This document shows positions 1 through 13,082 of a stretch of 64,000 nucleotides of DNA, one piece after another; the first letter of the stretch is position 1, and the number at the start of each line of letters is the position of its first letter. The DNA is taken from contig JACVTC010000058.1 of assembly GCA_016946835.1 (NCBI GenBank), forward strand, positions 622,501 through 686,500. The letters run 5' to 3'. This DNA comes from Neocallimastix lanati (nom. inval.) (Eukaryota; Neocallimastigomycota; Neocallimastigomycetes; Neocallimastigales; Neocallimastigaceae). The translations under genes and the position numbers were made by a program. The notes beneath the pieces are model-generated. The model was not told the origin of the DNA, did no database searches, and saw only the letters and a list, made by a program, of their open reading frames with translations.

Positions 1-2389
1 TTTGAACTACCTGAACTAAATTAGAATTATCTTCTGTTAATTGCTCAACTTTATTCTTTTTTAACTCTAACTCATCGTCAACGACAACAGAGGAATCACC
101 AATATTTGCACAAACAGAAATAGATGAATTTTCATATTTATTAATGTCATTGAATGGACTTGAAATATCACCAAATTCTTTTGTTTTAACTATAGTAGGA
201 TTTACATATTGATCATTTGTTTCTTTTCCTTTATCATTATTATAAAGTATAGTTGTTGTCGTTGTATTCACTAATTTTGAATCACCTTTAATACAAGTAC
301 TACATCTACTACCAACTGGTGTTTTTATTATTTGAATTGGTAAAACAACACTATCTAAATTTGATATACAATCCTTAATTTTTGAAGTTGTAGTGGTATG
401 TATAGTTTTATCGGCTTTACTAATTTCTGTTTGAAAATTAGTAATATGAAATTTATTAATATGTTTGGTATTACCACCACCAAGAGTCTTATCAATCCAA
501 ATTTTCTTTAATTCTTCCGCTGATGGGGTATTACTTGAAGTAATAGTATTTGAAGTGTTAATGGAACTCACTTCTTCTTCTTCTTCTTCTTTATTATCAA
601 TAAGATTAGGTTTAGGTTTAAGATTTGAATTTGAACTAACTTCATTTATTTCTGGAGTTATAATAGTAGTCGTAGTAGTAGTAGTCATACCATGAGAGGC
701 AACAATACCTCCACTTATATTATCATTATTATTTATATTATAAATGTCTAAACTTGAAGAAGAAGAAGTAGGATGATTAACTTCAAAATGAATTGGTGAA
801 ATAGAGGATACAATTGAAGCATTTGATGCAATATTATTTTGTTGATCATTTTCATTTTTATTTTTATTTTTATTTTCATGTTCATGTTCATTTTCATTTT
901 CACTTAATACATCATCAATAATAATCTTTAATTTATTTTTATTAGGCTCCTCTAAAGTATTAATTGGAAAATGCTTAGAAAGTGATACTCTTCTTGGTTT
1001 TCTACTCTGATTATTTATATTTCCACCAACATTAAAATATACATTATCTCCTCTTTCATTATTCAATGTTACACCATAACCTCTCCTAGCCGGTGATGAT
1101 GGTGAAGTATAACAGCCATTTCTATTCCTTGAAAGTTTATTTAAATCATTCAAATTTGGAAGAGAATACGTTGTACTTAAATTATAATTAGATGCATTAA
1201 AATTAGCTCTTGTTGCACTATGACATGAAGAATTATTAGTGGAGACGTTAACATTAGTATTTATAGTAGGTTTAAGAGAAATACTATTTGGGGCATTATT
1301 ACTACTTAAAACTTCAACTGTAAAACGACTTAACTTCTTTCCTTTAATTTTTCTTGCTGGAATTACTGGTGAAAAGATTTCATTCACTTTTATTTCTGTT
1401 GAATTTTCAGTTTTTCCTTCATCCTTTTGAATCGTATCATCTTTTGAAAGATTTTCAATATTTACTATTTCTATACTTTCATTATTGGTACCTTTATTGG
1501 TATCAAAAAGTGATTCTAATGAATTTTTTTGTTGACTATTTAAAGTATCATTGGAGCTTTCACCACTACACTTTGTATTAATACATTTAGTTGAATCACA
1601 TATTTTATTTTTTGGTGGTTCAAATATAGACATATCTAAGCGTGGTCCATATGATTTCGAAGAACAATAAGTTCCCTGTATTTTATTTGATGTAAAGCAA
1701 GTAGGGCATGAGGGATGATGTAAATGACTATTATTTGTATAATAATCAGTATCTTCTTCTTCTTCAAGAATTGGAAGACCAACTTCAGCAGCAAACTCTT
1801 TAGCAGTAAAATTCTCAGAATACATATTATTTTTTGTTTCATTTTGTAATTTTTTTTCTAAATCCTGCAAACAATAATATAATGGTATAGATTTTATACT
1901 TTCTTTTTCTTCATTATATTTTACTGATAACTCAGGTGTTGATCTATTTGGTATACTCAAATTATTATCTTTACTATTATTATTAGTAGTAGTATATAAT
2001 AAAGTTGAGGGTTGTGAAGTAGAAATTGTATTAGCATTTTTACTTATATTATCTTTAACATCACCAGGTACATTTTTTTCATTACTATTGTCACTACTCA
2101 AACAACGACTATAACTACTTTTCTTATGATGAGAATTATTAAATAACTTAGCTTTATTTAAAAATTTATGAATCACTCTTTTTAATTTTTTCTTATCATC
2201 TGATTTTCCCTTATTGTTACTATAATTTAATAGAGAAGAAGGGGTTGGTGACTTAGAAAAAACAAAATTAGTATTTGAAGTTTCAGAAATAAGTGAAGGT
2301 GATGCCGAAGCTGAAATTGAAAGAGAAACACCAGTTGAAGTAGATAATCTTTTATTTTCTACGTCTTTTTCCATTAAATTAGATTGCAT
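1..2389 (-). CDS. Large low-complexity protein, N-terminal 796 residues (partial)
   Basis: Reading the minus strand from the ATG at 2389-2387, 796 consecutive codons contain no stop and the frame is still open at the left edge, which in sequence this A/T-rich cannot be chance. The product is Ser/Asn/Thr/Lys-rich and probably largely disordered. Visible features are a basic patch near residue 75 (DDKKKLKRVIHKFLNKAK), a Cys/His cluster near residue 225 (HLHHPSCPTCF and a further Cys), a Ser/Pro/Arg stretch (SPSSPARRGYG), an Arg/Lys patch (SRKPRRVSLSKHF), alternating Glu/Asn/His and Lys/Asn repeats, a Thr run and a Glu run. I recognise no domain; a catalytic or binding domain could lie beyond the window. 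The upstream side holds long A and T tracts. Possibly a signalling or transcription-related protein with a long disordered N-terminus, but no function can be assigned. Confidence 0.8.
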   Translation of the reverse strand, partial: MQSNLMEKDVENKRLSTSTGVSLSISASASPSLISETSNTNFVFSKSPTPSSLLNYSNNKGKSDDKKKLKRVIHKFLNKAKLFNNSHHKKSSYSRCLSSDNSNEKNVPGDVKDNISKNANTISTSQPSTLLYTTTNNNSKDNNLSIPNRSTPELSVKYNEEKESIKSIPLYYCLQDLEKKLQNETKNNMYSENFTAKEFAAEVGLPILEEEEDTDYYTNNSHLHHPSCPTCFTSNKIQGTYCSSKSYGPRLDMSIFEPPKNKICDSTKCINTKCSGESSNDTLNSQQKNSLESLFDTNKGTNNESIEIVNIENLSKDDTIQKDEGKTENSTEIKVNEIFSPVIPARKIKGKKLSRFTVEVLSSNNAPNSISLKPTINTNVNVSTNNSSCHSATRANFNASNYNLSTTYSLPNLNDLNKLSRNRNGCYTSPSSPARRGYGVTLNNERGDNVYFNVGGNINNQSRKPRRVSLSKHFPINTLEEPNKNKLKIIIDDVLSENENEHEHENKNKNKNENDQQNNIASNASIVSSISPIHFEVNHPTSSSSSLDIYNINNNDNISGGIVASHGMTTTTTTTIITPEINEVSSNSNLKPKPNLIDNKEEEEEEVSSINTSNTITSSNTPSAEELKKIWIDKTLGGGNTKHINKFHITNFQTEISKADKTIHTTTTSKIKDCISNLDSVVLPIQIIKTPVGSRCSTCIKGDSKLVNTTTTTILYNNDKGKETNDQYVNPTIVKTKEFGDISSPFNDINKYENSSISVCANIGDSSVVVDDELELKKNKVEQLTEDNSNLVQVVQ

Positions 2390-2726
2390 GATAAAATATA
2401 AATTAATACTAAAATAAAAAATTTTCTACCAAAGAAATTATAATAAATACTAAATATTAAATATTTCTATAAATATAAAAGAATTATTCCTTTTTTTTTT
2501 TTTATTTTTAAAAACTTATCAATAATTGATAAAATCCTTTAATAATAAGGTTGATAATATTGAATCAAAATTGTTTTTATTTATTTGAAAATTTCTCGTA
2601 AAATTTTCAAAAATATATATATATATTTGGTTCTATTATCCAGAAAAATTAGAAATTAAATTTACTTTTATTTGTCTATTTGTCTATAAAAAAAAAAAAA
2701 AAAAAAAAAAAAAAGATATTCAAAAA

Positions 2727-2766
<40 letters not shown>

Positions 2767-4399
2767 TAATTTTTTTTTTTTTTTTTTTTTTTATATTTTC
2801 TTATTTAAAAAATAAAATTTTGAATTACATAGGTTATTTATTGTAATAAATAACCCAGTACCTTCAAAAAAATTTTTTAAAATTTTCTTTTATAATTATA
2901 TTTATATAATTTTTGTCTTGATAAGATATATTTGTTATATCTTTTCTTACTAATTATTGTCTTTTTTATTCTTCTTTGTATATTTTTGACTTTACTTTTT
3001 ATTATATAAAAGAAAAATAATAACTCATAAATAAATTAAGTATATAAATTTATTATAAGTCAATTATAAAAAATTTTACATATCAAATTATAAACAAAAA
3101 AACTTTTATATGTATGTAATATTTACCAATTTATCAATATTATAAAATATTTGAAATTTGTAAAATCGAAAATGATTGACATTCATTTAATAAAAAAAAA
3201 AAATTGATTGAAATATATATTTAAAGTTCTTTAATTGTTAAAGAATATAAATATATAAATATTTGTTGAAATTAATATTAATCAACAAGATTTGTATGAT
3301 AAAACTTACAAATAATATGTTTTAAAAAAAAAAAAAAAAAACTTTTATGATTAACAAAATAGAATATTTTTTTAAAAAAAATAAAAAATTTATCCAAATT
3401 AAAATTTTAATATATATTATAAATAGAAAATAGAAAATAATATCAATAATTCTTTTATAAATATAAAAAAAATTATTAACTTTCTATATATACTATATTT
3501 TATTAAAACAGACCATCTTTAATATTATTTTTTTTTTGATTTAATATAATAAAATAAATCTATTCAAAATTTTACTTTGCAAGTATAAGTGAATAAAATA
3601 TGATAAGTTAAATATATATTTATAAAATTTATATTATACTGAAATGTAATAATATATATATTTATATATTATTTTAATTTTTAATAAAAAAAAATAAAAT
3701 AAAAATAAAAAATAATAAAAAATAAAATTATGAAGATTATCCCTTTCTTTCTATTTCTAAATTGTCGGTAATAGTCAATAATTATTGAATTTTATTAAAA
3801 TTTCAATTCTTCAATTTTTAGGATTATTGATTTAAAAATTTCAATAACATAATGTTTTTAATATTTTAATCTAGTTTATTATCTGCATTTTTTTTTTTTT
3901 TCTTTTTTTTTTTTTTTATTATTATTATTTGTTTTGTTTTATTTTGTTTTGTTTTGTTTTGTTTGTTTTTGTTAATATTTATTATTTGTTGAATCTATTA
4001 TGTTAATCATTAAAATATAATTAAATTAACATTACTAGAATGAAATAATAAAAATTAAAATAACAATATCAAGCTGCTAAATACTAAAACATGTTAGAAA
4101 CATTATATAAAAAAAGTTTAAAGGTCAAAAAAAAAAATAATAAAAATAAAAATAAAAAATTAAGTAAAAATATAAAAGATAAAAATAAAAAATGAAAATA
4201 AAATAAAAATAAAAAAAAATTAAATATTCGCAATATAATATTTTATAATATTTAAAAATAATAATAATAATAATAAGGGAATAAAATTTAAAATAAACTT
4301 TAAATAATAAATATAAAATATTTAAACTATTGAATAAATAATATATGCACAAATAATTAATTACAATAATTATAATTTTGATTATAATTATGATATTTC

Positions 4400-4401
4400 T
4401 T

Positions 4402-4461
<60 letters not shown>

Positions 4462-4463
4462 TT
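4400..4463. repeat. (ATTT)n microsatellite
   Basis: About 16 perfect tandem copies of a 4-bp TTTA unit, in intergenic A/T-rich DNA. Confidence 0.9.
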
Positions 4464-7400
4464 ATCATAATAAATTTTCACAATTAAATAAATTTCATTA
4501 TAAACATAATTAAAAAAAAAATAAAAATAAAAATAAAAAATTATCAAAATTATATATTATAATATATAATGAATTAGTATTAAATATATATATAGTAGTT
4601 ATATTTGTATAATTATATAATTATATAATTTAATATATATAATTCTAATTTAAAAAAAAAAGATTAATAATAATAAAAATATCAGATAATATATTGTAAT
4701 ATATTATATATGAATTTAAATAAATATTATTTTTTATTTTTTATTTTTTTTATATGAAAACTTATTAAATATTAATAAACAATATATTAACTCTAATACA
4801 AATATATTAAAGTAATATAATGTTTTATATTCTATTATATTAATAATATAGCTTTAATATTATTTAATAAAATTTTATATTAAAAAAGGAATACTATTAT
4901 ATATTATCAATGTAAACAATTATGATGTAAATAAAATTCAATTATATATTAATACCATTATATTTTATTACTTGTATTTACATATACTAAAATATTAATA
5001 AATTTATTGAAATATATGTATATATTTTTAAATATATAGATATTATAAATAGTTGAAAGAAATCAAAACTATAATTAATATTTTTTAAAATTAATAATTT
5101 TTTATAATAATATTTCATAATTAACTATTATAAGAATATTATTAATTATTTAGTTATTATTAAGTTTATTCGAAATTAACAATTCTTATTTCATATTACA
5201 ATATTAAAAATAAATATATAATCAATTTGATATATTTATGAAAGAATAAATCACTCAAATAATATTTATTTATTTAGTTAGTTCAGTTATTCAGTTATTT
5301 TGTTAGGTAGTGTGCTAATTAATTAATTAGTTATTTAATCAATTAGTAAAAAATAATTATTAAATAAAAATAATTTATTAATTAATTTTATTTATTTATA
5401 ATTTTTTTACTAAATTTCAATAGAATACCTTAATAATAATGTTTTTATATATAATTCAAATTCTATTTACAAAATAAATTATGCATAAATAAACTATATT
5501 TAAAAATAACAGCATTACAGATATTATGCTATAAAAAGTTTATTATTTTAATTATAAAAAAAATAAAATTTTAAAAATTTAAATATATATATATATATCA
5601 CAAAGTAAAAAAAAAAAATTTTTCCATAAAAAATGCTTTAATAAACGTCAACATGAATTTTTTTTTAAGTCAATGAGTTTTATATTTATAACTATAATAA
5701 TAAAAAAAATTAATAATTTTATTAATCATTTTTAATTATATTAATTTAAAAGTAAATGTTCAATTTTTTTAAAAAAAAAATAAAATAAAATAAAATAAAA
5801 TAAGAAGTTGTAATATAAATATAAAGTATAGATTGAATAAAATAATTTAAATAAATGAAAGTTTAAAAAAAAAATTATTTACAGATGATGAATTGATTAA
5901 AAAAAAAAAAAAAGAGAGAGAGAGAGAGAAAGATTGTAGAAAAAATATTCTAATGTATTTACTAATTTAATTATTCAATACCGATAAATACTAACATTAA
6001 TTATATAATAATTTGTTAAATCAAAAGCTGGTATGAATATATAAATATATCAATTCATAAAGACATAATATAATTACTCTTTTTTTTTATATAACTAATA
6101 ATCTCATCATTACTATTTTAGTATTTATTAAATAAAAAAAAAATTATATTAGTTATTTATTTAGGTATCATAAATCATTATATAAAGAAATAAGTTTAAA
6201 AAATATTTTCTACATCAATTATAAAAAAAATTATATTATTATCAATTCATTATTAATAATTAAATATCAATAAGTATTAAATTTACTTTCTACTTCCATT
6301 CATAGAATTTAATACTATTAATATTATATTCTACACTATTCTATATATATATAGCATTTTATTTCATTATAGTAAACAATAAAAATTAAAATTAAAATTA
6401 TATTTAATAAATTTATTTGGTTACAGTGGATTAATGGAATTAAACTTTTAAAATTTTAATTTATTAAAGATATTAATATATTAAAATATAATATATTATA
6501 TTACAAAATTAACAGAAAAAAATTTTAAAAAAAAAATAAACTATTTAAAATTTTTTGAATATAAAACTATTATTATCAAAAATAAAAAATATAAATATAA
6601 AATATTAAAAGTCATTTATACCTAAAATGAACAAAAAAGTTAATTTACTATTTGCTCACACTAATTTACATTAATAATATATTATTATCGAAGAAACTGC
6701 ATTTTTTTTTATTATATCTTAAAAATTATATTTATATTTACATTAGAGTATATCATATGACATATGTAATGATTAAAAATTTGATTAAATATTTATCGAA
6801 CTTAAAATCATCCATAAATATAAACTATTATTTTTAAAAAAAATAATAATAATAAAGTATGAATCTGTTTCAATCATTGAAGTACTCTAAGTAATGTTAT
6901 CTAATATTTATCAATTAAATTTGAAATTAATTTTTTATCTATAGTTTAATCATTTATTCAAAGCGATAAATTTAATATTTAAATTATTATTTAAAAATCA
7001 TGGTTATACTTCAATACAAATTGACCAGACAATTATAAGTTTAAAATCATTTTATATAATGTTATTTTATAAAAATAATAATAATAAAATAAAATAAAAA
7101 TTTTACTTAATAAAATATTAAAAATATGAATTTTTTTCAAAATGTATATATAAAAGTATTAATATATATTTTTTTTTAAAAAAAAAAAATTAAATATACT
7201 CATATATATATTTAATATGAATTATAAGTAATATTTATCTTAAAATAAATAAAAAATATTAAAGGAATAAATAAATAATTTTTTGATATAATATATATAT
7301 GCTTTTTTTTTTTTTTTTTTTTAACATTAAAACTAAATATATATTATGATTGATATTGTACCAAATTTTTTACAAATACAACATATTATGAAATAAATAT

Positions 7401-9059
7401 TTATATTTATTTTTTTTTATTACAAGTAACTTTACTCATATTTAATAATAAACTATGTTTGGATAAAAAAAGCTTTTTGTTGTATTTGATTGGCTTTAAA
7501 TTTACGAATTATTGATTATTTAATTAAGTTAAGGGTTAATTAATAATTTGAAAAAAAATAGAATAAAAAAAATTTTTAATACATGCGAAAAATATAATAC
7601 AAAACTAAAATTATTGTTGTTTTTATTATTGATATGTAAAAATCCTTAATAATATTATATATATATATATTTTCTATAAAACATTATCATTTTTATAATT
7701 TTTTTGAATTATTAAATAATTAATATTTATAATTACATATTTATTAAATTAATTTTATATATTTATTAATTTATATATATTTCTCATAATTAGAATTATT
7801 CTATGTGATATTAAAGAAAAAAATATTAAATTGATTTGATTACTTCTAAATCAATCAATCAATTTTAATTTTTTTTTTTATTATACTAAATATTAAAAAA
7901 AAAGTAAAATTGAAAGAAAATTAATAATAATAATAGAAGTACTAATAAAAAAAAAAAAAAAAAAAAAAAGATATTTTCTTGAAACTTTTAATACAAATTG
8001 TTAAAAAATAATATACAAAAGGTTTAGAGTTCCAGAAAAAAAAAAAGATATTGGCTTAATTTTTTATTATTTCTAAATTTAATTTTTTTTTTATTTTTAA
8101 AAAATTTTCTAATTCTCTTTATTCCTTATAATCTTTTTTTTTTAATAAAAAAATTATTCACTTTAATAAAAATTTATATTACATACAGAAAACACGTTTT
8201 ATGAGCATTTTTTTTATTATTTCCACATTAGGAATAACGCTTGCTAAAAATTTTAAAATTTTATATTCATTCAATAAAATCACGGAATGACTTGAAATAT
8301 ACTTAATATCATATGAAAAATGTTACACAACATTCAATTTTTATTGATCTCTATATTTTATATATTAAAATATATAAAATAGTATCTGTAAAAATTTAAG
8401 AAAATATATTATAATGTATTATTATATTTTTATATATTATTTAGTTATTAGTAATTTACTTGAATTATATTGAACCTTGATTTATATTATAATTTAAAAA
8501 ATGACTTTTTTTTTTATGTGTTTTTTTTTTTGTTTGTTTTTTTTTTATTTTTTTATTTTAAATTTATTTTAATATATTTAATAATACATAATTTAAATTT
8601 AATTAGCCATACTAACTTTATTTTTAAAATTTTTAAATATTGTCATATTAAATTATATTAAAAAAAAAAAAAAAAACTTTATTCTTCAATAAATTCACAT
8701 TGAAATATGAAGGTGAATGTATTGAAAAATAAATTATATGGAATATATTATTTTCAAAATAAAAACATGTAACAAAAATACATTTAGGAGAAATAAATAG
8801 TATTAAAATAAAAAATAATATATATATTAAATATATATATATTTATACATTAATTCATTATGTATAATAATTATTTATATAATTAAAATAATTTTATTTT
8901 CAAATAGATAAATATTCATAAATATGTTTATAACAGGAAAAAAATAGCTAAAATAAATATAAATATTTATATATTTATTAAAATGAATTAGTATTAAATA
9001 CTATTAATTATTAATAATTGATTATTTATTTAAAACTCTATTATTTAAAATTCTATTAT

Positions 9060-9178
9060 TTACTATTGACTATTTATTATTTATTATTTATTATTTATTA
9101 TTATTTATTATTTATTATTTATTATTTATTATTTATTATTTATTTATTATATTTATTATTTATTATTTATTTATTAGC
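9060..9178. repeat. (TTTATTA)n minisatellite
   Basis: Tandem copies of a 7-bp TTTATTA/ATTTATT unit with occasional 4-bp slips, spanning roughly 120 bp. Confidence 0.85.
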
Positions 9179-11717
9179 TATTTTCCTTTTTTAAGTATTT
9201 ATTTTTTTCAATATAAATAGAAAAAAGAAAACAAATTTTTTGAAATATTTATAAATAAAACAATTAAAACAATTATTATATATCTATATAAAATAAAATT
9301 GAATCTGTTACTAAATTATTTATCATTTATAATTTGTATTAAAATATTTAAAATAATAAAATTAAGATAATTTCAAAAAATTAAAATAATAATAATAATT
9401 ATTAAAACTTTATCTTATTAAAATTAATTTTTATTAATTTTAAATATATTGTAATGGTATTTTTTTTAATAAAAAGAAAATAGAATAGAATAAAATTATA
9501 TTAGAAATCTTTTTAATTCATAATTTTTTTTTTAATTTTGAAAATATTATAATTATCTGAACTATATCTATTAATAATATATAATTTTTTAATACAAAAA
9601 TATATATATATATATTTTTTTTTTTTGACTTTTATTTTTATATTTCTATTTTAAATTTCTATTGATTCTAATTAATAAAAAGTATATTGATAAACTTTAT
9701 AGAACAAAGTTTTATTTTTTGTAATGTTTTATTAAATTTTTAATTTTAAATATAACAATTTTATAATAATTAAATATAATTATAATTAAAAAAAAAAAAA
9801 AAGATAGAAATAATCATTTTTATTTTATTAATTAAAAGATTAATTATTAGTAAATTTATTTTTTATTGTAATGAATAAATCTTTTTTTTTTTTTTTTTTT
9901 GTTAATTTTAATAGGAAAATAATTAAAAATAATTAAAAAAAAAAAAAAAAAGATTATATATATCTAAAGGATTAGCTAAAGAAGTATATAATCTAATCCT
10001 TTTATTTATATATTTTTTATTTATTTTTTTTATTTTTTTTTTATTATATATATAAAATTTAAATGAATTAATTTGTATTATTTATTAATGATTAAATGTA
10101 ATGTATAATAATAAAATATTTTTTTTTTATTCTAATAATCTTAACTAAATGATTAAATATTTATAATTTAAATTATTTATTCATTTATTAAAATTAAATA
10201 CTAACAAAAAATATATATTTATAAATTGTTTATTCATTATCAATAATTAACTATTAAACAAATTAAAAAATATATATATAAAGTTATTTTCATTTTAATA
10301 AGACTATAAAATTTATAGTTTAAATTAAATATTATTATTTTAATTTGTTCTTCAATATAAAAATATTTGAATATTTCATAATTTACCCGTTCAAATAGAA
10401 ATATTTTTATATATAAAATTTTATAATTATAAATACTATTTGAGTTATCAGAAGTATCTAAAGTATAACTATATTAATAAATAACAGAAAAAAATTATTC
10501 TAAATTAATAATTTTTATATTGATAATTAAATAATATTAAATAAAAGTATAAGATATATAAATATTTTGAATATATATATATTACAAATTTAAAAATGAC
10601 ATTTAAAATATATTTAAACGTAATGATTGAAAAATTTTTAATAATTGAAATTGGTCAATGGTCAAATTTTCCTATTAATAATAAATATAGTTGTAAAACA
10701 ATTGTGGTTAAGTTATCCAAAGAGTAAATGAATGAATTATATTTAAAGGAGAAAAATATAAATACAGTTAAATAATGAATATTGATAGTTATATATTTAT
10801 ATATATCATAATATAAGAATAATAATAATATCAATAATATTAACTATGTTAATGATATATCCTAATACTATTATATATTTGATCATGTGAACTTATTTAT
10901 AAACAGTATAATTTTAATAAATATAGGTTCAAACTAGCATGGTTAAACCAAACTATATTTAAGTAGTTTGATAACAATATGCACATATATATATCATTAA
11001 TTAACAACGTAGCAATATATATATCATTAATAATAGTTTAAGCATATATTGATAATATAATATAAAATTAAGTAAATTGATATATCAATAGCATAGCTTA
11101 TACATATATATATTAATATCATAGCTATATTGTAATAATATCAGTATATGCTTACTAGTTTAACTATCTACAAACTAAAATCATTTTATAAAATTAAATA
11201 AAGTAATTATATGTAGTATAATAATAGCATATTAGCATATAATGATTTTAATGATATAAAAATATATGAGAATAATATAAAATGTAAAGTAATATTATTT
11301 TAATATGAAATAATTTTTTTTCTATTTTTTTTCAAATATATATATATATATATATAATGTTATCTTTATTAAAATATATTACAAATATTATTTCTATCTC
11401 TATACTTTAATTTTTTTTTTTTTTTTTTCAATAATTTCTGATAATTAAGGATTAATATATAAAAACAATTTTCTAAATTTTTTTCCTTTTTTTTTTTAAA
11501 TATATAAATGGTTTAATTAACAAATTTAATCATAATCAATCACATAAGAATATAAATAATTATTATATTATTATATCTTATTAACAATATACTGTTTAAT
11601 TATTTATTTTTCAATTACATATTGAAATTAATTACAGGTTAATTTGAGAAATTATAAATAATAAAAAAAGAATATTGAATAATAATAAAATGTATAAAGT
11701 ATACTTATATTTCCTAT

Positions 11718-11758
<41 letters not shown>

Positions 11759-11896
11759 TTTTAATATTTAGTAATAAATTTAATAATAATCTGTCTATTT
11801 TAATATCTATAATTAATAATTTTTAAACTACTTTATATTTATACTGAATTGGGTCTAATTCATTATAATAAAACTACTTCTAATTCATATTAAATT

Positions 11897-12495
11897 GAAT
11901 TGCTTTTAATTAATATTATAAATTATATATATATATTTTTTATATATATATTATTCTTTTATACCTTTTTAATCTCGGTAAAATTCAGTAAGAAAATAGT
12001 GAAAGAATTTTAAAAAAGAGTTTGAATTGGTTTTCTTTCCCTCAAATGATTATTTCACCCAACCCTGATACTACGCTTTGAATTGAAGCATAGACCTTGA
12101 TGATTGTAAAATTTCCAATCTCCAATGATTACACCCACTAGGGAGGAGTTAATGATTCCGTTCCGATGCTCGTGGTCAATAGAGATATATGTAGGAACGT
12201 TAGGAATACATCTCCGGGCAGTGTGTAACGACGATTGAGAGCGGCGAAGCTGTTACAGTATGCCAATAACTCATCACCTTACAGTTAATTAATAACTGTA
12301 TGGCCATATGGGAGATGGGTACCCATATGAGCAAGTCTATTTTTTTTTTTTTTTTTTTGAATTGGTTTTAATTGATATTATAAATTATATATATATATAT
12401 ATATATTTTATATATATATTATTCTTTTATACTTTTTTAATCTTGGTAAAAATTCAGTAAGATAATAGTGAAAGAATTTTAAAAAAAAGTTTGAA
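11897..12495. repeat. Tandem duplication of about 130 bp split by the 300-bp element
   Basis: The sequence 11897-12023 is repeated at 12359-12495 with a few differences (both run from GAATTG.TTTTAATT through a TA tract to AGTGAAAGAATTTTAAAA). The second unit begins at 12024 (GAATTGGTTTT), is interrupted after 11 bp by the element at 12035-12358, and resumes with a second copy of those 11 bp. This is what an insertion with an 11-bp target duplication into an existing tandem repeat would leave. Confidence 0.75.
12035..12358 (+). mobile_element. SINE- or ncRNA-like element, copy 1 (T-tailed)
   Basis: A segment of about 305 bp, markedly less A/T-rich than its surroundings, runs from CTTTCCCTCAAATG to GCAAGTCTA and is followed by a run of 19 T. 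It has no open reading frame but several strong hairpins: ACAGTTA/TAACTGT at 12282-12300 and CATATGGG/CCCATATG at 12306-12329. A near-identical inverted copy lies at 22601-22931 and is also bounded by a T run at the same end. The 11-bp repeat GAATTGGTTTT flanks it (12024-12034 and 12359-12369). The terminal T run is consistent with an RNA polymerase III transcript. I compared it by eye with 5S, U1-U6, U3, SRP, RNase P and tRNA and saw no match. A retroposed small RNA (SINE) is the favoured reading; the polarity is inferred from the T run. Confidence 0.6.
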
Positions 12496-12839
12496 ACATT
12501 AATTTTAAGTACTCCATACGACCGGTACTAGTAGTTTTTCTTCTCTTACCCTTAATACTCCAGTTTATTTTTTTATTTTTTATTTTTTTTATATTTAAAT
12601 ATATAAATAATAAAATATAAAAATAGTAGATAACAAATGACATATATATATATATTGAAGTTAATATATTAATTGCAAATTAAAAAATATTCTAATTAAA
12701 TATAATAATTTTTTGGAAAAGATATTACTATTCTTTAATTTATTTATATTAAATATTAATTTGAACAAATTTATTGCAAATAATCATAATTAAATTATAT
12801 TATTTTTAATTATTCTTTCTAATTATCAGAGTAAACACA

Positions 12840-12885
<46 letters not shown>

Positions 12886-12949
12886 ATTGTGGAAACTATG
12901 ACGACCACATCTTGAACAGATAGTATGAGTTTTAATCTGATGTTCGCCA
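12886..12949 (-). pseudogene. RPL37 exon 2 fragment
   Basis: The reverse complement matches 64 nt of the functional RPL37 exon 2 (about 15199-15262), including the part encoding the first Cys pair, with 11 differences. Nine of the 11 are C:G to T:A transitions. It is followed on the minus strand by about 40 A. It is too short to encode anything and is part of the chimeric retro-pseudogene. Confidence 0.85.
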
Positions 12950-13082
12950 AAAAAAAAAAAAAAAAGATTCAAACTCTAACTAGTCCAAGTTCAAAAGCGG
13001 TTTCCCTTCAATAACAACCCTACGGAATGAATCCAAGACGATAAGAAAAAAAAGTTTCAAAAAAAAAAAAAAAAAAAAAAAG

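Larger units (their letters stand above)
2390..11890. other. Gene-free A/T-rich intergenic block
   Basis: No reading frame here has coding-like composition; short frames are Ile/Tyr/Phe/Lys runs produced by A/T sequence. The block contains many poly(A)/poly(T) tracts (for example 2689-2792, 3887-3917, 11720-11757), TA dinucleotide runs and the microsatellites listed separately. I see no rRNA, tRNA or transposon remnant in it. Confidence 0.6.

Noticed and set aside
4125-4352. Ile/Tyr/Phe-rich minus-strand frame
   Set aside because: It lies over A/T low-complexity DNA, has no domain-like text, and its residues follow directly from TTT/TAT/ATT repeats.
12035-12358. 5S rRNA, SRP RNA, RNase P RNA, U3 or other known small RNA
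   Set aside because: By eye none of the conserved boxes of these RNAs is present, although the T-run end and hairpins first suggested a polymerase III gene; kept as an unknown element.
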